This document shows positions 1-6,238 of a stretch of 6,983 bases of DNA, one piece after another. A model generated the notes under the pieces. It saw nothing but the letters and a program-made list of their open reading frames with translations, was not told the DNA's origin and made no database searches. The position numbers and the translations under genes are program-made. The stretch is taken from positions 1-6,983 of the forward strand of contig CAKKOZ010000039.1 of the NCBI GenBank assembly GCA_919901335.1, read 5' to 3'. This stretch comes from Nitrospiria bacterium (GTDB taxonomy: Bacteria; Nitrospirota; Nitrospiria; JACQBZ01). The stretch's first letter is position 1. Every line of letters begins with the position of its first letter.

Positions 1-60
1 CGTCCTGCGCCCGCCGACATAAAAACACGCGCGTTGGGCCGGGGCGGCGGAAGGGGATGA

Positions 61-1428
61 TTACGGAAGAATTTCATGCGCGTTTTGGCGACCGGCGAGG
101 GAGGAGGGATGCCAGCGGTTGGAGCGGTACCGGATCAGCAGCAGGACCATCCGCACGACCCAGTCCACCACCATAATGCCCCAGACGAACGGCAGGGAGA
201 GATGCAGCACGACCGAAAATAGATAGGCCAGCGGAACACGGACCAGCCAGCTCCCGACGACTGTGGTGAATAAAAGGTATCGCGTGTCGCCGGCCCCTTT
301 CAATGACCCGGAAAGCACCATCGTGATCGCGAGCGGGACCTGGAGGATCGCCACGATTTTCAAAAACTGTGTTCCCAGCCGGATCACCTCCGCGTCGCTG
401 GTAAACAGGCGGAGCAGAAGGTATGGGAAAAAGAAGAAAACCATCCCCATTCCGGCCATCAGCATCACGGCAAAGCGATTGGCTTCCGAATTGACGAGAT
501 GGGCCCGGTCGCGTTGATGGGCGCCCAGGCTCTGGCCGACCGCGGTCGTCACGGCGATCGAGAGGCCGTATCCGGGCATGAACGACAGCGCCTCGATCGA
601 AAGCCCGACCTGATGAGCGGCATAGGCCGTCGTCCCGTAGAGCATGATCATCTTGAGATAGAGGGCCTGGCCGGCCTGCTGCAGCGCGCGGTCGCCGAAA
701 ACCGGCAGGCCGATCCGGATCACCTCTCTTAATAGGGCCAGGTTGAACCGTCCCGCGTGGATAATTCCCCGACGATAGAGCACCCCGAGGAGGATCAACA
801 TCCCGACGCCTTCCGAAATCCCAATCGCGATCGCCGCGCCGATGAGGCCCAGCCGGGGCGCGCCCCCAAAACCATACCATGAACCGTAGATCAGGGGATA
901 GGCGATCAGAACATGCAGCACATTGATTAATACGACCACGAAAAAAGGGGTCCGCGTGTCCCCGACGCCGTACAGAATGTTACAGAGAATGTTCACGAGA
1001 GCCGTGAATCCGAACACCGCGAAGATGATCTTGATGTAGTCGTCGGCCAGGCCGAGCACGACCGGTTCCGCTCCCAAAAACACGGCTCCCTGCTGTCCGA
1101 AATGCCAGCCGGACAGGCTGATCAGAAGCGAGAGACCGAGGCCCAACAGGATGGATTGAAAGGCGATCCGCGCGGCTTCGGGCTGCCGCCGGCCGCCGTA
1201 GAGCTGTGCCATGACGACCGTTGTGCCGGACGACAGCCCCCAGATGACGGTCATCGAGATGAAGATGAGGAGCTGACCGATGCCCACGGCCGTGATCGCG
1301 GTCGCGCCGAGGCCGCCCACCAGGAAGATATCGATAATGCCGATGGACCGCTGCAGCAGGCTGCTCAAGATAACCGGCAGGGCCAGTGTCATAATCTCAC
1401 GCCGAATCTGTTTGCGAAGCGGTGCCAT
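61..1428 (-). CDS. MATE family efflux transporter
   Basis: Inner-membrane antiporter of the multidrug and toxic compound extrusion family, expected to export cationic drugs or metabolites in exchange for Na+ or H+; the substrate cannot be read from sequence. The 455-residue product is of normal family length and hydrophobic throughout, consistent with about 12 membrane helices in two homologous halves. The duplication is visible: GVGDTRTP (residues 154-161) in the first half matches GAGDTRY (378-384) in the second, each ending a helix. Also visible are LALPVILSSLLQ near the N-terminus (15-26) and AHQVGL (271-276) in helix 7, both typical of MATE proteins. I chose ATG 1428 because a -10-like TATAAT lies 7 bases upstream. 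Longer in-frame starts (TTG 1488, ATG 1482, ATG 1437) would add up to 20 unconserved-looking residues and lack a well-placed ribosome binding site. Divergent from the phosphatase gene. No convincing terminator is seen in the 60 bases after its stop. Family call firm; start moderately sure. Confidence 0.93.
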   Translation of the reverse strand: MAPLRKQIRREIMTLALPVILSSLLQRSIGIIDIFLVGGLGATAITAVGIGQLLIFISMTVIWGLSSGTTVVMAQLYGGRRQPEAARIAFQSILLGLGLSLLISLSGWHFGQQGAVFLGAEPVVLGLADDYIKIIFAVFGFTALVNILCNILYGVGDTRTPFFVVVLINVLHVLIAYPLIYGSWYGFGGAPRLGLIGAAIAIGISEGVGMLILLGVLYRRGIIHAGRFNLALLREVIRIGLPVFGDRALQQAGQALYLKMIMLYGTTAYAAHQVGLSIEALSFMPGYGLSIAVTTAVGQSLGAHQRDRAHLVNSEANRFAVMLMAGMGMVFFFFPYLLLRLFTSDAEVIRLGTQFLKIVAILQVPLAITMVLSGSLKGAGDTRYLLFTTVVGSWLVRVPLAYLFSVVLHLSLPFVWGIMVVDWVVRMVLLLIRYRSNRWHPSSLAGRQNAHEILP

Positions 1429-1435
1429 TATTTTC

Positions 1436-1463
1436 ATTATAGTGTATTTCAGCTCGAAATCAA
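1436..1463 (-). promoter_or_regulatory. Putative sigma70-type promoter of the MATE gene
   Basis: On the minus strand, TTGATT (1458-1463) is followed after 16 bases by a perfect TATAAT (1436-1441). Transcription would begin near 1428-1429, at or one base before the chosen ATG. No Shine-Dalgarno sequence precedes that ATG, so the mRNA would be leaderless. This is a consensus match read by eye, without start-site data. Confidence 0.5.
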
Positions 1464-1481
1464 ATGAGGGTCGTGCCTCCA

Positions 1482-1510
1482 TTTCCAACGGTCGCGGGAT
1501 GTGATATAGT
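1482..1510 (+). promoter_or_regulatory. Putative extended -10 promoter of the phosphatase-transporter unit
   Basis: TTTCCA (1482-1487, 4 of 6 consensus bases) is followed after 17 bases by TATAGT (1505-1510), which carries the extended -10 dinucleotide TG at 1502-1503. The predicted start at about 1517-1518 coincides with the ATG at 1518, again giving a leaderless mRNA. It lies back to back with the MATE promoter; the two -35 boxes are 18 bases apart, so a regulator bound between them could affect both units. Confidence 0.5.
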
Positions 1511-1517
1511 CGTCCCC

Positions 1518-2336
1518 ATGCCGTCGAAAACCGATCAACGCATCTTTCGCGATACCGCGATCAAGGCCGCAAAGGCGGGCGGGAAGGTGCTGCGGGGACT
1601 CTTTGCCAAAGAGATCCGGATTGAGTATAAGGGCGAGAGGAATCTGGTGACCGAGGCGGATCGCGCGGCCGAGGCGATTGTCATTCGAACCCTCCGAAAA
1701 CAGTTTCCGGATCATCGGTTCCTGGCCGAAGAAGGCGGCGCGCAGGACTCGGCCGGGTCGGTCGGATCCGTTCACAAATGGATCATTGATCCGCTGGATG
1801 GAACCACGAACTTCGCGCACAGCTATCCGACCTTCTGTGTCTCGATCGGGCTGGAGATCCGGGGCGAAATCGCCCTCGGTGTCGTGTACGATCCACTTCG
1901 TGAAGAAATGTTTCTTGCCGAGGAGGGCCGAGGCGCCACCTTGAACGGCCGCCCGATCCATGTGTCAAAGACGGAAAAACTAAAGGCCAGTTTACTGGTG
2001 ACCGGTTTTGCCTACGATGTCCGGGAAGACCTCACGAACAATCTGGATCATTTCACCCACGTCAGCCTCCGGGCTCAAGGTGTGCGGCGAACCGGCTCAG
2101 CCGCGCTGGATCTCTGCTATGTGGCCTGCGGCCGCTTTGACGGGTTCTGGGAAATGAAGCTCGCGCCCTGGGACACGGCGGCGGCATTTCTGATCGCCAC
2201 CGAGGCCGGGGCGACCGTGACCGATTTTAACAACCGCCCGTATAACATCTACTTAAAAGAGATCCTGGCCACCAACGGCCGGATTCATCGGGAGATGGTT
2301 GAGGTCCTCGGACTCAAGCGCCGGTCCAGGCCCTGA
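1518..2336 (+). CDS. Inositol monophosphatase family protein (SuhB-like)
   Basis: Mg2+-dependent, Li+-sensitive-type phosphatase fold, expected to dephosphorylate inositol-1-phosphate or a related small sugar or nucleotide phosphate in the cytoplasm; the substrate is not determined by sequence. At 272 residues it has the usual family length. All metal-site motifs are present: NLVTEAD (42-48), the Glu pair of LAEEGG (E71/E72), DPLDGTTNF (91-99, with D91 and D94), and WDTAAA (218-223, with D219) followed by EAGA (229-232). These positions match those of the classic enzyme closely, so it should be active. ATG 1518 is chosen over the in-frame ATG 1464 because the family N-terminus begins close to here, the extra 18 residues do not resemble the family, and a -10 box sits just upstream. 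It may instead be a SuhB-like transcription cofactor or a CysQ-like or histidinol-phosphate enzyme. The transporter gene starts 7 bases after its stop. Confidence 0.93.
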   Translation: MPSKTDQRIFRDTAIKAAKAGGKVLRGLFAKEIRIEYKGERNLVTEADRAAEAIVIRTLRKQFPDHRFLAEEGGAQDSAGSVGSVHKWIIDPLDGTTNFAHSYPTFCVSIGLEIRGEIALGVVYDPLREEMFLAEEGRGATLNGRPIHVSKTEKLKASLLVTGFAYDVREDLTNNLDHFTHVSLRAQGVRRTGSAALDLCYVACGRFDGFWEMKLAPWDTAAAFLIATEAGATVTDFNNRPYNIYLKEILATNGRIHREMVEVLGLKRRSRP

Positions 2337-2343
2337 ACGTCTC

Positions 2344-3630
2344 ATGACCTCCCCGGCCTCCCATCCAACGCCCTTCCCACCGACGCGGAAAGAGATCTGG
2401 GCCTGGTGCTTTTACGACTTCGGGAATTCGGCCTTTACGACGATCATTGTCACAGTGGCCTACAGCGTCTATTTTACCCAGGTGGTGGCCCAGGGGCAGA
2501 GCCCGGAGGCCTTGTGGGGGCGGGGCTACGCGCTTTCCATGATCTTAGGGGGGCTCCTCTCACCGGTTCTGGGGGCGCTCGCGGACTATTCCGCCACGCG
2601 AAAACTCCAGCTGATCCTTTTCACAGTCCTGACCCTGATCCCGACCACCCTGATGGTGACGGTCCGCCCGGGAGACGTTCTCCTGGGCATCGGCCTTTTC
2701 GTCCTCGCGAATCTGAGCTACAATACCGCGCTGGCCCTCTATGACTCGTTCCTCAAGGACCTGGCCGACTCGTCCAACATGGGCCGGATCTCGGGATACG
2801 GATGGTCCTTCGGATATATCGGAGGGCTGCTGTCGCTTCTTGCGGTCTATCCCTTCATCCAGGGCGGGTACGCCGGCGAGGATCCCTGGGTCTACCGCCT
2901 GAGTTTTCCGATCACGGCCCTCTTCTACCTCGTCTTTTCGATCCCGGCCTTCCTCTATCTCAAGGAACGCCGTTCCAAGCCGCCGGCCGACCGACGAATA
3001 TCCTACTGGTCGGTCGGTTTCCGCCGCGTCGGCCGGACCTTTCACGAGCTGCGTCGATTCAGGGAATTATCCAAGTATTTTATTTCCTTCCTGATTTACA
3101 GCGACGGAATCCATACCATCATTGTCTTTGCGGCGATCTTCGCGACGAAGGTCCTGGAATTTACGCCGGCCGACCTGATCCTCTATTTTACCGTGATGCA
3201 GCTGAGCTCGGCGGCGGGGGCCTACCTCTTCGGTTTTGTGACCGACCGCATCGGCCCGAAGCGGACCATTCTGATCACCCTCGTCGTCTGGATCGCGATC
3301 ATCGGATGGACCTATTTTGTCCGGTCCAAGGCCGAGTTCTACCTGATCGGCCTGACGGCGGGGCTTTCGCTGGGCTCCAGCCAGTCCGCCAGCCGGACGC
3401 TGCTGGGTCTGCTTACGCCGGTCCGCCGGAGCGGCGAGTTCTTCGGATTTTTTTCATTGACGGGTAAGGTGGCGGCCACGATCGGGCCGCTGCTGTTCGG
3501 CGAGATCGCGGCCCGGACGGGCGATCTCAGGCTGGCCGTTCTGTCGATCGGGCTTTTTTTTATTGCCGGTTTTTTGGGACTGCTGACCGTGAACGAGAAA
3601 GAGGGGATCGAGGCGGCCCGGTCCTCGTGA
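2344..3630 (+). CDS. MFS transporter, UMF1 / Atg22-like family
   Basis: Predicted 12-helix inner-membrane carrier of the UMF1 branch of the major facilitator superfamily, related to the yeast vacuolar amino-acid effluxer Atg22. The bacterial substrates are mostly unknown, and amino-acid efflux is only an analogy. The 428-residue protein shows the family landmarks: WCFYDFGNSAF in the first helix (21-31), LADYSATRK (79-87) after helix 2, YDSFLKDLAD (133-142), GRISGYGWSFGYIGG (147-161), YSDGIH (252-257) opening the second half, DRIGPKR (301-307) and the helix-10 stretch GSSQSASRTLLG (344-355). ATG 2344 is preferred to an in-frame TTG at 2299 that overlaps the phosphatase gene, because the conserved region begins near residue 16 from ATG 2344. 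No Shine-Dalgarno sequence is seen in the 7-base gap, so translation probably depends on reinitiation after the phosphatase stop. Its stop lies 3 bases from that of the convergent HD-GYP gene. Confidence 0.9.
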   Translation: MTSPASHPTPFPPTRKEIWAWCFYDFGNSAFTTIIVTVAYSVYFTQVVAQGQSPEALWGRGYALSMILGGLLSPVLGALADYSATRKLQLILFTVLTLIPTTLMVTVRPGDVLLGIGLFVLANLSYNTALALYDSFLKDLADSSNMGRISGYGWSFGYIGGLLSLLAVYPFIQGGYAGEDPWVYRLSFPITALFYLVFSIPAFLYLKERRSKPPADRRISYWSVGFRRVGRTFHELRRFRELSKYFISFLIYSDGIHTIIVFAAIFATKVLEFTPADLILYFTVMQLSSAAGAYLFGFVTDRIGPKRTILITLVVWIAIIGWTYFVRSKAEFYLIGLTAGLSLGSSQSASRTLLGLLTPVRRSGEFFGFFSLTGKVAATIGPLLFGEIAARTGDLRLAVLSIGLFFIAGFLGLLTVNEKEGIEAARSS

Positions 3631-3633
3631 GGC

Positions 3634-4713
3634 TCAGCGCTGAGGATGCCGGTTGGCGATCTTCTTCTGAACCTCTTGCCAATCCTTCTCGGTGATCTTG
3701 AGGAAGGTCTCAACCACCCTGGGGTCGAACTGCGATCCGGAGCATCGAAGGATCTCATCCCGGGCCGCCTGGGCCGTCAAGGCCTTGCGGTAAGGCCGAT
3801 CGGTCGTCATGGTATCGAAGGCGTCCGCCACTGAAAAGATCCGTGCCCCCAGCGGAATCTCCTCTCCGCGAAGACCCTTCGGATAGCCCTGCCCGTCGAA
3901 ACGCTCATGATGACTGAAAACCATTTTGACGGCGGCGCCTAAAAAACCGATCTGTTTGAGAATGTCGTAGCCGATGGAGGGGTGACGCCGCATCTCGTCC
4001 CATTCCTCCGCCGTGAGTTTTCCGGGCTTGAGGAGGATGATATCGGAAACGCCGATTTTTCCGATGTCGTGCAGGAAGGCGCCCCGATAAATTTCCTGCC
4101 GGTCCGTATCCGGAATTCCCAAAGAGTCCGACAATAAGACGGTATACTGCGCGACGCGTTTCGAGTGATTGCCGGTTTCGTGTTCGCGTGCGTCCAGCGC
4201 GGCCACCAGCGCCTCGAGGGTATTGTCGTAATTGAGCTCCAGCGCGTCCAGCGCGTCCTGAAGCTTGGCGGTCCGCTCAATTACTTTCGTCTCGAGCTCT
4301 TCCTGGTAGCTTTTGTTTTCGATGACGAGATGTCGCTTTTCCAGCGCGCTCTGGGTGGCCAGCGTGACCTCCTCGAGATGCAGGGGTTTGATGAGGTAAT
4401 CATACGCGCCCAGCTTGAGGCAATTGATCGCGATCTGGGAATCGTCCAGCGCGGTGATCATCAGAACGGCGGTGTCCGGCCACCGGGCCTTCACGGCCTG
4501 GAGGAGCCAGACCCCGTCACGGCCGGGCATCCGGATATCCGTGATCACCAGGCCGTGGGGGTCCGTTTCCAGGAGGTCCATCGCGCGCTGCGCATTTTCG
4601 GCGATGGTGCACGGATGTCCGACCTTGGTTAGATGGCGGGACAAGATCGTTCGGATGTTGGGTTCGTCATCCACGATCAGAATTTTTTCGTTTTCTTGCC
4701 GCATGCGGCTCAT
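3634..4713 (-). CDS. Response regulator with REC and HD-GYP domains (predicted c-di-GMP phosphodiesterase)
   Basis: Cytoplasmic two-component output protein, 359 residues. The REC domain (about 9-125) has the acidic pair D15/D16, phosphoacceptor D59 in ITDIRMPG, T87 and K109 in LIKP, so all switch residues are present. A charged helical linker (about 127-175, rich in Ala-Leu-Asp/Glu) is probably a coiled coil. The HD-GYP domain (about 178-340) has H183, the HD pair H215/D216 in LHDIGK, H244, H268/H269 and the full signature HHERFDGQGYP (268-278), then VADAFD (295-300). The metal ligands and GYP triad are intact, so hydrolysis of cyclic-di-GMP to pGpG or GMP, gated by phosphorylation, is expected from RpfG-type relatives. 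No partner histidine kinase is in the window. The ATG at 4713 follows the protease stop by one base (TAG-A-ATG), which implies translational coupling; ATG 4704 is a possible alternative start. It is the last gene of a three-gene unit. Confidence 0.95.
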   Translation of the reverse strand: MSRMRQENEKILIVDDEPNIRTILSRHLTKVGHPCTIAENAQRAMDLLETDPHGLVITDIRMPGRDGVWLLQAVKARWPDTAVLMITALDDSQIAINCLKLGAYDYLIKPLHLEEVTLATQSALEKRHLVIENKSYQEELETKVIERTAKLQDALDALELNYDNTLEALVAALDAREHETGNHSKRVAQYTVLLSDSLGIPDTDRQEIYRGAFLHDIGKIGVSDIILLKPGKLTAEEWDEMRRHPSIGYDILKQIGFLGAAVKMVFSHHERFDGQGYPKGLRGEEIPLGARIFSVADAFDTMTTDRPYRKALTAQAARDEILRCSGSQFDPRVVETFLKITEKDWQEVQKKIANRHPQR

Positions 4714-4714
4714 T

Positions 4715-5641
4715 CTACACCATAAACGGGGTCGGCGTGAAGGTCAGAATGAAGATCGCAAGCGAGATCCACCCGATGATCCGCCGGTTGCGGTCGAGAG
4801 GACGGTCCGAATCCATCACCGGCGGGTGGTTGATTCCAAAGATCAGCGGGAGGACGGCCCAGAGAAACCAGCCCGGCCAGCCGTAGATTCCAAGCAGTAT
4901 CAGGACGGGAATCATGATGAGCGAGATGGTACGATGGCGCCGGCCGAAGACGGCGTAGACCACATGACCGCCATCGAGCTGCCCGATCGGAATCAGGTTC
5001 AGGGCCGTGACGAACAGTCCGATCCAGCCGGCGAAGGCGATGGGGTGCAGAAGCACATCGTAATGATCCGGAATGGAGCCGATGACAATTTCCGAGATCA
5101 ACGAAAAGATCAACGGGGCGCCGAGTTTCATGCCCGCCGTCGTTGTCGTTTCAACCACCGTTGAATAATGCAGTCCGATCGCCACGGCCAGAATCGCGAT
5201 GACAAACCCGGCGATCGGTCCGGAGGCGCCGATATCCAGCAAGGCGCGTTTGTTGACGATCGGCGAGGTCATCCGGATGAAGGCGCCGAAGGTTCCGATG
5301 ATGGACGGCGCCGGGATGAAGTAGGGCAGCGTTGCGCCGACGCCGTGATAGCGCGAGGTGAGATAATGTCCCATTTCGTGGGTCAAGAGAATAGCCATCA
5401 GTGTGAAGGAAAAAGAAAACCCTTGGACGAGTCCGTCCGGATGCTGGAATACGTTGACGCCTTGCTGAAGCGCGCCGGCCAGGAGCGTGGTGAAGACCGT
5501 CGTGATGAAAAGGAGCAGGTTAACCCAGGGGAATCGTTTACGGACCCCGGCCTCGTCACTCGATTCAAACGACGCGGCGGCGGTCAAGGGAGGGGATGCG
5601 GGTTCATCAATCGGGATGGGATGTGCGGACGGTTGTTCCAT
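4715..5641 (-). CDS. Site-2 protease family intramembrane zinc metalloprotease (M50)
   Basis: Polytopic membrane protease that would cleave transmembrane substrates within the bilayer, as in regulated intramembrane proteolysis. The 308-residue product has a Pro/Ala/Ser/Glu-rich cytoplasmic-looking N-terminus (1-35) and about six to eight hydrophobic segments (roughly 39-57, 74-95, 140-157, 200-218, 238-254, 256-271, 288-303). The zinc site is complete: HEMGH (88-92, with H88, E89 and H92) and the distal Asp motif NLIPIGQLDGGH (215-226, with D223). Between them, GASGPIAGF (138-146) matches the conserved loop of this S2P subgroup. No PDZ domain is evident, unlike RseP, so it resembles the compact EGY/SpoIVFB-like types. 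The start at 5641 lies 14 bases after the small-protein stop and has only a weak AAGAG-like ribosome binding site. The HD-GYP gene follows after one base. No substrate such as an anti-sigma factor is seen nearby. Confidence 0.92.
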   Translation of the reverse strand: MEQPSAHPIPIDEPASPPLTAAASFESSDEAGVRKRFPWVNLLLFITTVFTTLLAGALQQGVNVFQHPDGLVQGFSFSFTLMAILLTHEMGHYLTSRYHGVGATLPYFIPAPSIIGTFGAFIRMTSPIVNKRALLDIGASGPIAGFVIAILAVAIGLHYSTVVETTTTAGMKLGAPLIFSLISEIVIGSIPDHYDVLLHPIAFAGWIGLFVTALNLIPIGQLDGGHVVYAVFGRRHRTISLIMIPVLILLGIYGWPGWFLWAVLPLIFGINHPPVMDSDRPLDRNRRIIGWISLAIFILTFTPTPFMV

Positions 5642-5655
5642 CGGAGGGCTCTTAT

Positions 5656-5835
5656 TTAAGGGGTCTCTGCTTTACGGATCTGCGTGATGCCTTCCATCGG
5701 CAGTGTGACCCAGTCCATGGCCGTCTTGAGATAGACCTCGTCTTCCGAAGCGCCGGCCAGCTCGCCGCGGTAGATCAGTGCGTTGTAAACCACCTCGACC
5801 TGCTGCCCCTTCAAGCTTTCCAGTTCGTCCAACAT
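5656..5835 (-). CDS. Small conserved-looking protein, LSm/Hfq-like beta-barrel candidate
   Basis: Predicted 59-residue soluble protein that I do not recognise as a named family. It has no signal peptide or membrane segment. After a short acidic helix (about 1-8), the pattern SLKGQQVEVVYN, then YRGELAG, then EVYLKTA, a Trp, and finally PMEGITQIRK alternates strand-forming and polar residues as in the Sm1/Sm2 motifs of LSm proteins (Gly-x-x-Val near the first strand, Gly-x-Leu in the second, and Gly-Ile-x-x-Ile at the end). An RNA-binding or oligomeric role is therefore conceivable but unproven. ATG 5835 is chosen because GAGG lies 6 bases upstream and a promoter-like TATGAT ends 9 bases upstream. 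The longer in-frame ATG 5856 (66 residues) has no ribosome binding site and would lie upstream of the predicted transcript start. It is the first gene of the unit with the protease and HD-GYP genes and is divergent from tusA. Confidence 0.72.
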   Translation of the reverse strand: MLDELESLKGQQVEVVYNALIYRGELAGASEDEVYLKTAMDWVTLPMEGITQIRKAETP

Positions 5836-5844
5836 AGCGCCCTC

Positions 5845-5873
5845 ATCATAGTTCATTCAATGCGAAAGTTCAA
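5845..5873 (-). promoter_or_regulatory. Putative promoter of the small protein-protease-HD-GYP unit
   Basis: On the minus strand, TTGAAC (5868-5873, 4 of 6 consensus) is followed after 17 bases by TATGAT (5845-5850, 5 of 6 consensus). Initiation would fall near 5838, only 2-3 bases before the ATG at 5835, so the transcript would be nearly leaderless. In that case the GAGG at 5841-5844 would be mostly outside the mRNA. The spacing is good, but this is a match by eye only. Confidence 0.45.
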
Positions 5874-5904
5874 TGGTGGAGCAGGAACGGCTTCAAATCC
5901 CCTC

Positions 5905-5934
5905 TTGACTTAACGTCGGAGCGGAGACTATGAT
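5905..5934 (+). promoter_or_regulatory. Putative sigma70-type promoter of the tusA-dsrE2 unit
   Basis: TTGACT (5905-5910, 5 of 6 consensus) and TATGAT (5929-5934, 5 of 6) are separated by 18 bases. The transcript would start near 5941, leaving a leader of about 44 bases before the tusA ATG. The intergenic region 5836-5984 therefore carries two divergent promoters whose -35 boxes are 31 bases apart. Confidence 0.6.
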
Positions 5935-5970
5935 AAATCGCATATAAACCAACGATCTTTTTCATATCAT

Positions 5971-5976
5971 AAGGAG
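5971..5976 (+). promoter_or_regulatory. Ribosome binding site of tusA
   Basis: AAGGAG lies 8 bases before the ATG at 5985, a strong Shine-Dalgarno match. It fixes this start over the in-frame ATG at 5997. This contrasts with the MATE and phosphatase genes, which lack such a site. Confidence 0.85.
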
Positions 5977-5984
5977 CAATCAAG

Positions 5985-6227
5985 ATGGCGGGTACCATGA
6001 AAGTAGATCAAACTTTGGATTGTAAAGGGCTTCTCTGCCCTCTTCCTGTGATTCGGACCAAACAGGCGGTTGACAAAATGACCATTGGCCAGGTTCTCGA
6101 GATGATTTCGACCGATCCGGGCTCGGTGGCCGATATGCAGGCCTGGTCAAGGCGAACCGGACATGAACTTCTGGAGCACCGGAAGGAGAACGACCTGTTC
6201 CAATTTTTTATTAGAAAAACCAAGTAA
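5985..6227 (+). CDS. tusA: TusA family sulfurtransferase
   Basis: Small cytoplasmic sulfur carrier of 80 residues, the usual family length. It would hold sulfane sulfur as a persulfide on the conserved Cys and pass it to a partner such as a DsrE-type protein; relatives serve tRNA 2-thiouridylation, molybdenum cofactor synthesis or dissimilatory sulfur oxidation. The signature CPLP is at 18-21, giving active-site C18, in the context LDCKGLLCPLPVIRTKQAV (11-29). A second Cys, C13, lies in LDCKG; this is common in TusA-like proteins outside the E. coli type and less certain in role. The beta-alpha-beta pattern continues through IGQVLEMISTDPGSVADM (34-51) to the final strand FQFFIRK (72-78). Its TAA stop overlaps the Shine-Dalgarno sequence of the DsrE2-like gene, so the two are cotranscribed and the products probably interact. 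The pairing with DsrE2 favours sulfur transfer over tRNA modification, which is inference. Confidence 0.93.
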   Translation: MAGTMKVDQTLDCKGLLCPLPVIRTKQAVDKMTIGQVLEMISTDPGSVADMQAWSRRTGHELLEHRKENDLFQFFIRKTK

Positions 6228-6231
6228 GGAG
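6226..6231 (+). promoter_or_regulatory. Ribosome binding site of the DsrE2-like gene
   Basis: AAGGAG overlaps the last two bases of the tusA stop codon (TAA at 6225-6227) and lies 7 bases before the ATG at 6239. The overlap ties translation of the two genes together and supports the chosen start. Confidence 0.85.
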
Positions 6232-6238
6232 ATTCTAT

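Noticed and set aside
21..34. Possible MATE-gene terminator: 8-base palindrome ACGCGCGT followed on the minus strand by T5
   Set aside because: The palindrome cannot form a stem of useful length once a loop is allowed, so the T5 tract alone is not enough.
74..880. Long open frame on the minus strand (268 codons) overlapping the MATE gene
   Set aside because: Arg/Pro/Gly-rich translation with no family motifs. It is an out-of-frame shadow of the MATE gene in GC-rich DNA.
1464..1517. Upstream extension of the phosphatase from ATG 1464
   Set aside because: The extra 18 residues do not resemble the family N-terminus, have no ribosome binding site, and lie over the predicted promoter.
2299..2343. 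TTG start giving a UMF1 protein 15 residues longer
   Set aside because: The added residues overlap the phosphatase end in another frame and precede the conserved region without a Shine-Dalgarno sequence; ATG 2344 is simpler.
4193..4453. Five copies of TCCAGCGCG within 261 bases
   Set aside because: On the coding (minus) strand they read as repeated Ala-Leu-Asp/Glu codons of the REC domain end and coiled-coil linker; codon choice explains them, so no regulatory repeat is needed.
5857..5984. Small RNA or riboswitch in the tusA leader
   Set aside because: The leader after the predicted start is only about 44 bases and AT-rich, with no stable stem or known aptamer pattern that I can see.
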